A stretch of DNA of 64,000 bases from Setaria digitata (taxonomy: Eukaryota; Nematoda; Chromadorea; Rhabditida; Setariidae), in assembly GCA_003640385.1 (NCBI GenBank), contig RCAB01000002.1, positions 620,001 through 684,000 on the forward strand, in the 5' to 3' direction. The notes below the pieces were generated by a model. That model was not told the origin of the DNA and did no database searches. It saw only the letters and a program-made list of their open reading frames with translations. The translations under genes and the position numbers were made by a program. This document shows positions 39,480-52,595 of this stretch, piece after piece (within the stretch, counting starts at the first letter, position 1; each line of letters begins with the position of its first letter).

Positions 39480-42400
39480 CTAACGATCAACCACGGGAAA
39501 AAGCAATACGTTGGATAACATATAATCCAAATCTGGCAACTGGTCATGAAGAGCACGAGCATCAAGTGAAAGTTCGCTCACGGGTGTATATTTTCGCTTT
39601 TCACCATGTTTGTTCAGCAGACAGTCCAACACAGTTCTAGAAAGCACAAATGTTGATAATATGCAAGGGAACAACTGAAGAACCCTCGAAAAATAAGCAA
39701 TCAGTTTTGAAGAATAACTTTGAAAGATTTAACGATTACCTTCATAAGCAATTTCTTTTCAGTAGAAACATACGACATTTAAAATCTAATATTTCAAACG
39801 TAATTAACAGCAGATAAATATGGTGCATAATAAAATAGCTTAAAGAACGCAGTCTCCGATAACAGCCAGTTCAGGAAACTTGGTCATGCCTGCATTACTA
39901 AGTAACTGGAATATGTTAATAAAATTGTAATTTAGAGGGAAGACTTACGGTGTACTTCTTGAAACAACTTTTTCATTTTCGTTTTTTCCATCATCTGATA
40001 AATTTAAACCAAATGCAGCCAAATCCTACAGTAAGCCAGCAAATTTATTTAGTAATCACTACTCATTTTATTAATATAAGGATATCAGTGCAATCATAAA
40101 CCAATAAATGATTAGCAATTACAATTGTGACTGTTTACACTTTCTTATTAATATTTTTTGTTGTCAATTCTACCGAAAAGCTAAGAATGATGTTATCGTG
40201 GCAATAACGTTAACAAACAAAATTTACAGGAAACATATGTGACACAAATGATTATTTTAAACACATCAGCTTTATTTAAATTGTCGAACATCTGTTATAC
40301 GTCATTATTCAATCAGTAAAGCTTAGAAAATAGTGGGTAAAATGATACTTTTTGCAATGTTGATAACACCTGCACAGTTGACAAACCATCGCCAGCAGGA
40401 CCTTTGCTATTTGTAGATGCCAAAAAATCCAAATCCAATGATGTAGATGATACACTCAGTGCTGAAAAAAACTTGCGATTTTTCTTAGGATTTTGTAATA
40501 CAATAATGCTATGCAATATGCTGAACAAAAGGATTCATTAATTTTTTAGCCAGTAATTCTTTCGCCCGATCTTCTCTTAAGAATATCTTCAGTATAAATA
40601 AAATTGATTCTGGATATATGTATATGTTTATATATATTTATATACATATCTATAAATAAATAAATATATATATATATATTTATAGATATTTTTATAATAT
40701 CTATAAATATATATACTTATTATATATATACATATATTTATATTTATAGATATATATGAATGGGAATTTCTCCACCTAAATAACTTTAATTGGAACTTAT
40801 AGCAAATTTAAATTTTTGAAATGAACCCAAGAAAACTTGGAAAAACTGCAACACAATAAAATCTCAAGAAAGTAATGAATAAGATTTACGAGCCGCATAA
40901 TTGGTGACTACTTCTTTCAATTTGTGTCAGTTAAATAAAAGAATAAAAAGACATATACCTTCAAAAAAAAAGAAAAGAAAAACATCAAGGAAGATAAACA
41001 TACTTCCTGTTTTAAGAGGGTTGGTAAGACCAAAATTACTCCAGTCAAACTGCGCTGGTGGAACGGCCAATGAGTCAACAGTAACCGAATTTACAGGTGT
41101 CTGCTGAGTGACTGCACACCTGTAAGAAGTACGAACTGAACCTTTTCTTATCACGTCACGCATGAGTCATGCAAAGCCATCAATTGTGCTGGTATGTTTC
41201 TTGAAGACCTATACATCTATTTACATCAACAAGCACAGCTTGCGTCTCCTGTAAACAACACACTGTTACGTAAGCAAAAAAAATAAAAGATAGATTGGAA
41301 AGAACAACATTAATGATATGAGATTTTTGAACTGCAGAAATAACTAAAAAGAAAAAAGACAAACAAGCAAAAAAATTATATACATATATATTTTAAGGAA
41401 AAGATTACAAAGATTCCTTGCAATTTTTTCCCTAAAAAAAGAATACAAAAAAGAAAAATGAGTATAAGCATAAGAACAAAGATAAAGATTTAAATACGAT
41501 GCTTTAATGGAGTTGCGAAAATGAGGACTTCGTAAATAAATGTAGCCAGTCCAATGCAAAATTGTTAGAGGTTATTTGAAATTACAGCAGAATAACAGTA
41601 AAAGAAACAGCATTTCTAGTTTAGAGAATACTTTGGCTTTACAAGCGGTTAAAAAAAAAAAGTTGGCTCTTGAAACAATAAGGAAAAACAAAACACATCT
41701 GTAGCAAAAACAAAAACAGCTGTAGCAGAGAAAGATCTGCATTTTCACTTATGTAGAAACACAAAGCGTGCTTGCGCATATTAACGATCTGATGTCACAT
41801 ACCTTTCCATACGTGCATGAGGTAAGAACTCAACTGAATTTGACTGAGGTAACCTGAAAATGATGTTATTTGCGTTCCTGTTTTCAGACATAAGATGTAC
41901 AAAGTTATGACTGTTTTTTGAAACTTACGGACTCTTTTCACCCACTAATGCAATGCCAGTGCAGCTTTCCACAGCTGATGTAGGTGCAAGAACCGCACTT
42001 TTCTCAAGCTGTTGTGCAAATACAGGAAGACCTGAGTTCCGAACAACAGCCTGAAAAAAAGTTGGAAATGTATTAGTAAATAATTAACTGATGGACCATC
42101 TGAAATTCGTCCGTTGAAATTGCCACGTTCCTCACAATACTTACTATTCTGAACTGCAATTTTGAATTTACCTAAAAGTAAAACGAACCGATAGACGAGT
42201 AATTTTTTCAAGAAACTTTTTTTTCCAACAAACAAACTTTATTGGGGTCAATATCCAGTGAATGCAAAAAATGACTCCGGATCGATGAATGATGCCATTG
42301 TAATTTCAGTGCTAGTGCTTCCTCAATAATGCTTACTGCAACCCATATCATTTCATCGGGCCTAAATCGAACCAATGCCAATAAAACTAACAACGACTTT

Positions 42401-44119
42401 ATTCACTCAAGAAGAAAGAAGGGAACTTTCTGACTGAATATAACAATCACAATACAAGGCTAAATAATTTTTCTACTGGAAACACAAACCTGGAGAACTT
42501 TTAAAACCTAAACTGCTGTTGTTACCAATCTTTTAATTCACTCCCAACTACAGTGTAAACAATCTTACTTTCCTTCGTCTTTTCTATTTATTGCATCGCT
42601 TAACGTTTCATATACTCCACTGTCAAGAATACTGTGGTCGTCACTATTTTTATCATCTCCATTGCCATTCACCCACAACTGTTCATCGCAAAAATTTTTC
42701 AGAAGTGTTGGTAACACTGACTGAAATAAAGCTTTCAAGGTATAACATTAAATTTTCTTATAATATTATTACTCTAGTGTATGCTAACCCAATCAATCAC
42801 TCTTTCAATGACACAAACATCTCCGGTTTAAGTAATATAATCGAAAGGTTAATTGAATGCATGAAGTGGTATTCTATCTAAGTAACATCTATGTCATTAT
42901 AGTATTGAGGAAAATGTTCATTAAGCTTATTACCTTGTATTCTTTGAGTTGGATTTCGCTCTGAATATTTACTTTTATATCGAAGAGAATCCTACTAAAT
43001 AGTAAGTCAAGTTCAGGAAAAAATGAATGATTTATAAGAAATAATATAAACAAGACACGAACTTACAACTTCATCGGTAGACCGCGATTCTTCTGAAGAT
43101 GAAACACTTTCAACAGATTGATTTTTACCAAAAAATGAAGAAGCTTCAAAATTCGCCCAGTTTTCATTTCCACTTTTTTCAGTTTGCTCCTGAACTGAAT
43201 AAAATGAACACACGTTTGAAAGGTTTGAAAGAGACCAATCAATATGTTTGAATGGTCTTTTCTTGATCTTATTTTAGGAAACTATATTACAGACTTTGAC
43301 ATTTGCTTACTATAAGTTGAAATTTCAAACTAGGTTTCGAAACTTAAATTCCTCATCAAAATTACCTACCGCACTCCTCGCAGCGAATTCTTCGAAATCG
43401 CCAAATTCATCATCATCTTCATCCAATACATCTTCTTTATTTTCAGCTACTACAACTTCATCATTTTCATTAATCAAGTCCATAACAGATAAATCTGAAC
43501 TGCCTTTTCTTTCATTTTCTGTAATTTCTACAGAAATCGAATCCTTGTTACCCTTCCTGGAATGTTGTACAGCACGTGACACAATGGTGGTGTCTCTGTC
43601 TTTATCAGCTGATTTGGTAATCACTGAAGGAGACAACTGAAATGATGAATTCGGAAAATCAGTTGTTAGGTTGATGACTGATGTTTCGGCTTGGATAGAA
43701 CAGGGTGTAACGGGACTTTTTAACACATCTGGATTCTCAGGACATTGTGAAACCTGGGACATTAAACTCAGAGGTTTAGGAATTTGAGCAAACTGAGAAC
43801 ACGGAGATAGCAAGGCCAAAGACGAAGAGTTCTGTCCACCATCAGAATCGTTATGCAGTAAAGTTATGGTAATAAGATTCTGAGCACTGTTTACTTCTGC
43901 AAGCTCGGAGTGAGGCGTTGCTATAGACGGGCTAACAAATTCTGATTCAGCAGGAAAAGGTGGTGATATATGAGAACGACATTCCTCATCTTGCCCAAGA
44001 GAATCATCATCCGCAACAGCAGTAAAACGATTTTCATCATTTAAATCAGCAAATGTACCATTACCGGAGGTTTCGGTACAAGGGGCTATGGGTAGTGGTG
44101 GTGGGTCATCTTCAAACAT
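39480..44119 (-). CDS. AFTPH: Aftiphilin, clathrin/adaptor-associated trafficking protein
   Basis: Aftiphilin binds clathrin and AP-1/GGA/AP-2 ear domains and works in TGN-endosome traffic. Exons 44119-43370, 43189-43067, 42960-42934, 42720-42569, 42361-42238, 42050-41929, 41853-41803, 41119-41004, 40461-40370, 40025-39949 and 39636-39480 join in phase to about 596 residues. The 250-residue first exon is acidic and Ser-rich and ends with DDDEFGDFEEF, an ear-binding motif; exon 2 has WANFEA, a second WxxF-type motif. The aftiphilin domain is evident from EALALKLQWHHS...LHSLDIDPNK, through FDWSNFGLTNPL, to LHDQLPDLDYMLSNVLLFP at the end. Exon 9 could use a donor 21 bases further on without changing frame. 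Confidence 0.92.
40611..40758. repeat. TATATA/TTTATA microsatellite in an aftiphilin intron
   Basis: Imperfect alternating AT with interspersed TTTATA units, between exons 8 and 9 (intron 40462-41003). Confidence 0.85.
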
Positions 44120-44141
44120 CGTCGTTAGTTAATTAGCTGCT

Positions 44142-44149
44142 CTGAAAGA
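44142..44149 (-). promoter_or_regulatory. Probable trans-splice acceptor of aftiphilin
   Basis: TCTTTCAG on the minus strand, 22 bases before ATG 44119, with no upstream coding exon. This gives a very short leader, as expected after spliced-leader addition. Confidence 0.5.
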
Positions 44150-46157
44150 TGGAGATAATAAAGCCATGACGTCTTCAAATAATGCAGGTTTTTCTACGTA
44201 CTGAAAAATATATTAAACGAGTTGATCTTAACTGACTACAATGCTCTGCAATTACAATAATAGTGATTTAAAAGAAGCATGACCATTCTCCCTGAATATC
44301 AATTTCATACTTCACATATATAATGAAAGGAAAGATACCCATAACCTAACTTCTAAATGAAGCACGAAATATGTGTTTGGAAGCTGAGGTTTTTACAGCA
44401 GAATTCCCTTAACCGGTCTATTTCATCGCTACACATTTCATCATTTATAAAATCATTCTGTAATAAAGGTAGAGCTGAAACCCAAACTACAAACCACAAT
44501 CGCTCAAATCAGAGCTGATACCCCATGACAAGAAAGAAATATTGTCGGTGGGAGATCACCAATCCCGTCATTCCGATCTAACTGCAACACTGCTGCAATT
44601 TTCCATTTTTTACAAGTTTCACATGGTCTAAGTACCTTCTAGGTGGTAACAATCGGCGTATACAGACGATAACCTAGCATTAAAGATTAGCATATATTCA
44701 TCAACGTACTTCAGAAGAAATAACTCCATCTACTGGCTCCCATGCATCACACAACATCGGACGAACTCACCCTTAAAGAGAAAATTCGTTATACACAAAT
44801 AAAAGAAGAATCCAATTCACTTGTACGCAATTTTTCACAACTCATAGCGTGAGACCAGCATGCAACGGAATAATGGGGTTGTTAGGGTTGCGGAGGTAGC
44901 TTGGTTGCTGCTAAAGGCGGGGAGGGCGAAGTTCATCTGGCGGTCGTTGTCCGGCGGCTCACCTTCCTATGCGGGTTTGTGCTGGAGGGAAGATGGATGC
45001 AAATACGGAGCAATCCTAAGGTCAGGAACAGTTCTCAAGTCCGTCTGAATCTGAATCTGTAAAAGATCCCTCGACGTCATCGCAGTGGAAGAGGTGTATT
45101 CCTAGAACAGCAACGATGCATCTCCTAATAAAGTTTTATGAAATTTAAACTCTGAAGAATGGAGTAAATAACTGCTTGAGAAATGATGAAAACAAGAAGG
45201 TCGAGAGTGAGGAAAAAGTGCCGTAGAATGATACACAGCGACAGGTGCCAGCTGTGACAAACTCGTTGCTATCTTTATTCACTGTCACCTACCCATTGAT
45301 CGTTATCGCATCGTTTAATAATTTTTAAATAATCGAAGAGAGGGGTGCAGACATTTCTCTATTTCTTCTCTCTCTCATTTTGTGTGTAACAAATTTCCCT
45401 TCAGCAAATTTTGTAGATACGAAACAAACGGGAAAACAGAGGGCCAGCATTGCTGGGCTTGACGTACTTAGCGCTGCAATTCAAGTAGCCATTGTTATCT
45501 TGAAGGTTGGGAAATATTGTCCATAACTCTCCAGGAACATTTTTCGTATCGGTTGCAAGATTTGCCAACGCTAGTCCCACTTAACAAGGCGTAAACCATA
45601 TCTAGTCACTATTTTCTTATGAATTCTAGAGTCTGAGCTTCAGCGTCTATCACAATTATTGTGGGAGTCATGGAAAAAATTCATCGCGCCAGACAATTAA
45701 ACAGATGCATTTCTTCATCGAGATAAGCAAATTAATTTGTGGGTTTCTGTAGTGAAAACGCTCATTAGCTGCGCAAAAATTATCAAAAGACGGTCTCTGA
45801 AATCCCTTTTACGGTGACGAGATTCGTTTTCAAATAACCACCTGTCATGCAATACCTTCCACTTCTTTCCCCCCCCCCCCCCCATTGATTTTCCCCGTAT
45901 TTCTCTTTCGCTCCTTGATGTGTTGTGTAAATATTGAAGAAATATGTAAATTAAGAGAAAGAGAGTTGAAAGTTGCTGAAAGAATAAAAGGACTTGGAGC
46001 ATTCCGACTTTATCATTCTGTATTGACAGCCGATAGTAGCAAGCTTTCATTTTTATTGATTTCATATTTTCATCGGATCATTGTAGATTAAATAAAGTAC
46101 TTGCTGGAAAGTGTTTTCGAATATTATTTGGAATATAAAGGGAGCTCGAGCAAACTG
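44150..46157. other. Divergent intergenic region with a GC-rich patch and a poly-C tract
   Basis: Two kilobases separate the starts of aftiphilin (minus) and the PP1-like gene (plus). At 44860-45050 base composition becomes strikingly GC-rich, and open frames exist on both strands. At 45869-45883 there is a run of 15 cytosines. No gene assigned. Confidence 0.45.
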
Positions 46158-48431
46158 ATGACTGCAGACGTTACACCAGAAACCCTAGATAGAATGTTAG
46201 CTGCTCTGGAAGAAATAGTCACTAAAAAAGTAAATTCTCTGCTCTATCCAAATTGTGTGATGCATTCTTTAACGGTCATTTAAGCTCGGCATGATGCTTT
46301 TAAACATGGTGAGTTAATGCCTCACGCATACACTCTTGAAAATTAGAGCCCTTTTCCTCTTAAAATAGAACTATCGTCAAAAAGTTGTGATATTCAGAGC
46401 CGAAATAACGCATTTTCACGACTGATAGTGTGTAGACGAATAGCTATCAAGGAATCTCATAAAAAAGTTAAAATCTTCAGGGAATTCAAATGAATCAAAA
46501 AATAACGTTAGAAGATATACTCGCGCTGATGTTCACAGCTACAAGAATTATAATGGAAGAAGGTGCGTTAGTTGAAGTTGAAGTACCAATCAAGGTTGTT
46601 GGCGATATCCATGGCCAGTATGAAGTGAGCAAAGTGATCAATTTCAGTATAAAGCAGATGTACTATTCTAAACTACCAAAAAGCACTCAAAGAATGCGTT
46701 TTTTAGGAATTGAGAAAATAAATCGTAGTATTCGAGAAGGGATTCTTACCAAGTGTTCATTGGCTAAAGAACCTAGGTTAAATCTTAACTAGAGCCAATA
46801 TCAGACTTAAGAGACGAAATACAGGACATGCATAAACTGTTTGGAGTGATTGGTAAGGTACCGGATGTGAAAATGATTTTCTTGGGAGATTATATCGATC
46901 GCGGCCCACAATCTCTTGAAACGATGACTTATTTACTGTGTCTGAAAGTAAAGTATCGGGATCGCATTTATTTGCTCCGAGGGAACCACGAGACCCCAGC
47001 CGTGAATCGCATATATGGCTTTTACAATGAGTGCGCACTCAAATACAAGTAACTGCTTTAACAGCTTGATTTGGGACTGTACAGGTAGTTCGTACAGAGA
47101 CCTGCAATTAGTGGAAGTGACATCTTCAGTGTCGGACTGTGGTGGGACTTCCAGTCATTTTTTAACCGGATGCCCATGGCTGGACTCATCTCCAAACGTG
47201 TTCTCTGCATGCACGGTGGTCTGTCACCGCACCTCACCAGTCTCGACCAAATCCGTCAGATCAAACGTCCCTGCGAGCCGTTGGTAAGTATGCACTTCAC
47301 TTGCGATCACATTCAACACTCTTCGTCTCCGAAAATCCATATTGTAGGATCGTGGCCTGCTGATCGATTTGGTCTGGTCAGATCCAACAAATAAAGGGGA
47401 TGGCTGGTTCTATTCTCCACGAGGTCTAAGTTATTCATTTGGTAAAGGTGTATTGCTTGCCGCATGCAGATTACTCAAAATCGATCTTGTCATCAGGGCT
47501 CATCAGGTGACACCATTATTAAAGCACGTCATCTTCATATTGAAGCTTTTAAACTGCATGGATATTCGACGATAGTGAAAGTAGCGTTCAGTTATACCAC
47601 TTGGTACCTGCAACAAAGTTCCTGAACTGAGTTCTCGCAGAAATGCTTCTCGCGACCATGACGCTGGAACTTTCTAGGATGGAGAGAGAAATTTTCAGGT
47701 TGTACAAGACGGCTACGAATTAATGGTGGGCAAAAAGTTGATCACGATATTTTCCGCCCCAAACTACGCAGGACAGTTCAATAATGCAGGTGCTGTTGTT
47801 TGCATCGACGATGATTTACAGGTTCATAGAGTACCTTAAATTCAAATTCAGTCCCTGATCCATTATCGATGTTGGAAGCAAGTTGTCAGAATTCCGATCA
47901 GAAGTGTTTGTGTCTAATTAAATCCATTCCACTACATTCTGACCCTGGCCGTACGGTCGAAACAAAGCGTTACATAAACAATTTCAGGTGACGTTCCAAC
48001 AACTCCGCGTCCCACCGGGCCCTACTTGTGTACGGCCCTGTCCAGAAGTAGCTTGTGCTCCTGGCCAAGCCCTCAGCCTACCGCAGATACAAGCTGCATC
48101 TACCATAGCACAGGTATGTCACTAGAACCACGTCTCTGTCATCCAGCATAACTGACTGTTTATGAAATTTCAGAGAGAATGGAAAAAGGAGGAAGTGAAA
48201 AAAGTTGTTGGTGTGAAAGAAAGAGAAGAGGAGAGGGGAGAGAAAGATGACAAAAAGGAAAACAACAAGAAGGCGGAGGTAAAAGGAGAGAAGGGAGAAA
48301 GTAGTGATAAAGATATCGAGAAGAAAGAAAGTCAGAAGAAAGGACAAGAGAAGACTGCTGAAAATAAAGAAGATACTAGACAGCAAGAAGCCCTCGGGAA
48401 TGAGGAAAAGAGTACAGAGGTTAGCAGATGA
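46158..48431 (+). CDS. PP1-like serine/threonine phosphatase with Lys/Glu-rich tail
   Basis: A PPP-family metallophosphatase. Eight exons (46158-46229, 46481-46624, 46825-47048, 47130-47283, 47348-47506, 47699-47821, 47988-48113, 48174-48431) join in phase to 419 residues. Metal-binding and catalytic motifs are intact: GDIHGQY (residues 65-71), GDYIDRG (93-99), RGNHE (124-128), MHGGLSP, RAHQ and SAPNY. It is closer to PP1 than to PP2A or calcineurin ([23 protein letters not shown]). It differs from canonical PP1 at usually fixed positions (NHETP for [12 protein letters not shown] for PNYCGEF). After the core come a Pro/Cys-containing segment and an 85-residue extremely charged tail. Nematodes have expanded, often sperm-enriched PP1 branches; placement there is inference. 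Confidence 0.93.
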
Positions 48432-49546
48432 AGTGAGGCAGAAACATTTGGTAGTTTAGTTGAAGAGGAGGTTAGGTTTAGGGGTTGGGGGAACGGAAGT
48501 GCGGGAGAGGCAGAAGACCCTTTGCCTTGTTCGGTTTCTACTCACTTCTCAGTCCGCGGATTAGTTTCTCGTACGGAAACTGAGGTCCGTGAAGTTCAAG
48601 GTCAAGTCGGGCCGTTGGGATTCTCGGATGGAGATGGCTAAGCCCTACAGAAAATGTTTTTGTGTATGTCGGGCTATTTCAGAAGTAATGGTGCTTGGAA
48701 CGTGCCGCACTATTTTCATTTGAACTGGAAGATCATCGCAGGATTCCGAGCGTCTAATTTTCACTTTCTGTCGTACATTTTGAGATATTTAAAAGCCTTG
48801 ACTGCATGTAATTTCCTATTCGTTTCACAGAATACTTGTCATTCTGGGATTCAGGTTAAAATGTCTCTCTCATTAGTTACTATTAACTTCGAGTTCATGC
48901 TGACCAGGTACTTAGGAATACTAATAAAAACAATATTACTAAAAATGAAAGTCGTATGGCACGTAATAAAAGTCGAACAATAATAATAGTACACTAATTC
49001 GAAAGATTACCTGAAAGTTCCTCACCCTCAGAACTCCAGTTCGATGACTTCATCTCACCTTCCTTCTTTTGTTCTATCTACACGAAATAAATGAGCACGG
49101 AATCTACAACAGTGCAGAGATTTTCGACAAATCTTGAAGATGGTAATTGTGTAAATTTCGAAATGTGCTAGTCTAGTAATGAAAAGTAAAATGGATTTTT
49201 CCTGTCTAAAGGAATTTCATGGATTTACTCCATGTCCGCCTAGATTATAACAGGGCTTGAAGCCAAATAGTACTATTCAAAATCTCTCTGCATATATGCA
49301 AAATAATTAAGCACTACTTAAATGGTACCCCAAGTCATTTTGGTCATTTGGTTCATTTTTTTTCTGATGGGGATGTCAACAGCTTATGTGGTCAGACAAG
49401 TTGCAGAAGGCTTTGGGACGGAGGAGACGGTCTCTTGAATCTTTTCAGCCACTGAGATGTTGACAGCAATCAGTTTTGATTTATTAGTCACGTTTTTCGA
49501 AGCATTATTAATTAAGCGTACTTCTTAGAAACAAGTTGAATTAGTG
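48432..49546. other. Intergenic region between phosphatase and kinase genes
   Basis: 1.1 kb on the same strand between the PP1-like stop and the kinase start. A 109-codon plus-strand frame at 48654-48983 has no recognisable content. The gap is much longer than the roughly 100 bases typical of nematode operons. Confidence 0.45.
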
Positions 49547-52500
49547 ATGGAAGGCCTTCATTTGTTCTCAAACGGCATCTTTTCAAACGTTTATAAAGGA
49601 TTGCTCACGCAGCCACAACATAGATTAATTGCCGTCAAGAAGTCGTGGTCAAATCAGTGTGAGTGGTCCACCTTTGAAAGAGGGCAGTCGTACAACTCCC
49701 GTTTCTGTGGTACCATGTAGTGAAGATTATCTGAGTAGACTTAAGAAAAAGACCTTTGAAGCTTCTATCGTTTTGAAATAAATCTCTTCTCTTTCTTGCA
49801 GTGCTGCATGTCTCTTGCAGATATCTTACACTTCACTTTTCAAATTCCATTAAGTACCATTGTGGTGTTTTCAAAAGCAGTTTCTTGATTGTTAACAGCT
49901 GAATTTATTTACCAAATGGTCCTAACTCTTCAGCAAATTGTTCTGAAGCGTCTGATGAAATTTGTTATTCATTCATCTGTTTTATTAGTAATAAAAAAAA
50001 GGAATACTTTCATAGCTTTTAAACCGAAGACGTGTTTTAAACTTCCGATTCCCATCTTACATTTGTGGAAAGAAAGTTTGAATAATTGATGTGTTTCTTT
50101 TACCGTTTTGTGTTGTGTGATGCAAAAAATTTAAATGACTTTCAAAAAGCAACTCTGTAATATGCGATTATTCCTAAAAAATTCTTTCGTAATTTCTAGC
50201 AGATCACAAACCAATGGAAGTGCAGATCTTACTGATGTTGAACCGATTTCATCACAAAAATATTGTTCAATTGCTATACAAATTCAGTCAATCATATCCT
50301 GATCAAAAGAAGGTCAGATATTATTAAAACTACATTGAAATTGCTGACCAAGGAAAGCACTTCGTAAATTTTTTCTAAAGGGTTTCTTTTTTTTTCTCAA
50401 AGAAAAGCTATTGATTTTTATCCAGTTTTTCGGTTGTTTTGATATGAACTATTTTTTGGTCCCAAGTACTAAAGAAAAAACTTCCATCACTTTCAGAATT
50501 TGTCGTTAGTTCTTACAGAATTTACATCTTCAGAGCTTTTTCTTATTTATTCGAAAATGTATGGAGATATCAGTGATGAATAAATTTTTGGGACTCAATA
50601 GAAATTTCTCAATAAAATTGATAATATATTGGGAATAAGTGGTTTAAATCTTGCAGATATGTACAGCACTGGTATTTGAATTTTTCCCGACTAATTTGTA
50701 TGAAGTTAGAGAGCGGTATGGTCCTCTAAGTATATTGGATGTCAAATTGTACGTCTGGCAATTATTCCGTGGACAAGCGCATTTGGAGAAAGTTCTTTTT
50801 AAACAGTTCACGCACGGAGGCGAGAATCTTTTTCTTCTTTCTGCAGGAATTTAATATTTCTTTTTGCAGAACAATGTCTGTCACAGAGATATAAAGCCGC
50901 AAAATTTGTTAGTGGATCATAAAAGTGGCATGCTGAAAATTTCTGATTTTGGATCTTCTAAAGTTAGTTGTGTCTGTTAGTAATCTCGCATAATAATTTT
51001 TCCAAAAATATTCTCGTCTCATTGATTTACAGATAATGCATGATAATGCGACATCATATCACTATCACGTCACGAGATATTACCGGGCGCCCGAACTCAT
51101 TTTGGGTTCTATTCGATACCGATGTGAAATTGGTATTAGTTTTCTTCTTTCCCAAACACTGCACTGAGACAGCACCATTATGAGAATTAGTTTGGATAAC
51201 TTGTCAAACTGACTGAAGAAGAAGCGAAAGTTAACCATTTCTAATCTAATTATTTTGCTTTGTCATAAAAGTTCACAAAAGGTAGCAGTCAAACTCACAA
51301 AACTTTTCAGATCGATGGTCATGCGGCTGTATTTTCGGCGAACTTTTAAAGAACCACGTTTTGTTTCCTGGACGGACCACCAACCAGCAACTTCAGGTTC
51401 TCTTCCCTAATAAATTACAATTTTCCGCGTAAAATTTTCTGACAATATTTCCTTTGCAGCTTGTGATCAACATCCTGGGATATCCAAGTCCGTGTGACAT
51501 CACAGCAATGCGAGTGACCACTGAAGTTCTTCAAGGGAACGATTTTCGTGATGATGTTCGTTCTTGCTCGTAAGATACAACCTCCTCCTTAACAACTACA
51601 GTATGGGTATGTAACACCATCCTTACGGAGTTTTATAGACAGTAGCAAGCTGTAATCTTTGTGTTTTCACGCTTAACTCGATCCCAATCAATCCCAGCTG
51701 TATCACTTCAGATCTGTAAGACTCGCCATTACTTTGTTATGTTTCATCGAGATTTACCTCTCTTACGAAATATGGATTTGTTTTTTTTTTCTCCGTTTTG
51801 TTAGTTTTTATAATTCATTTCGCTTCCTTTATTATGCTGCATTCATTTTTTTAAAATAATTTTACCACTCTTTGACTGCTTATTACTAATGGAATTTTGG
51901 CTGACTGATGACAGAATGATTTTAGAAATAATTTCTTCCCCCTTTCAACATTATTTTTTTATAAATATGTCGATCTTATTAAATCCATTTGTTATTCTAA
52001 ATAAAGTATTTAGGATTACTTTTAGATAATGAAGAAGCCGAACCCTCATGGTTTCAGAAAGGTACACCTTTCATAAATTTCAAATCAGTCAATTCTTGGT
52101 GAGAAATAATTTGAAAAATGATCAGTTTTTAAAACTGGTTGCGTTGTAATTGGGGTAATTTAGTTAAAGCAATTTATAGTTAATAAAGAGGGCCGATCAG
52201 AATGCATTGAAGCTACTGGCTCAAGTATTGGTGTATGATCCAGTGAATCGCTTGTCCGGTCCACGTTTTCTTGAAAACAGTTATTTCAGTGAATTATTTG
52301 ATCCACGTACTAGACGAAACGGACAACGGATCAAAATCCTTTCTAAAAAAGTTGAACCTTTGCAGTTTTTTATGTTTTCTTCACTTTAAGCTCATTTACA
52401 ATCCAACGAATTAGATCCGCACTGCTTGGAGATGAGATGTTCTCTTAAAGGATACAAGATCGTCTTTCGGTTATCAATTATCAGTCATCACTTTAGCATG

Positions 52501-52595
52501 TTTCTCTCACTTCATTCTTAAAGGATTTGGAATGTGCAGTGACCGGTGACGAGATACCATCAGCATCTGCAGCAATGGACAGCACTGAGACGTGA
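49528..52595 (+). CDS. Compact GSK3-like protein kinase
   Basis: Exons 49547-49658, 50200-50312, 50657-50791, 50870-50962, 51033-51132, 51311-51396, 51460-51569, 52191-52350 and 52524-52595 join in phase to 326 residues; an acceptor at 49522-49527 may receive the spliced leader. Catalytic residues are present: IAVKK (Lys31), CHRDIKPQN (Asp127) and SDFG (Asp146), then RYYRAPELI. Tyr162 occupies the place of the activating Tyr of GSK3. [19 protein letters not shown] and [11 protein letters not shown] place it in the GSK3 family. Oddities: the glycine loop reads [11 protein letters not shown], losing the first and third glycines; the region after LGYPSP is about nine residues shorter than GSK3; there is almost no N-terminal extension. 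Exon 8 uses a weak acceptor chosen for phase; an alternative small exon near 52028-52063 cannot be excluded. Confidence 0.88.

Noticed and set aside
46158..52595. Phosphatase and kinase as a trans-spliced operon
   Set aside because: The 1.1 kb gap is about ten times the usual nematode operon spacing, and each start has its own possible acceptor.
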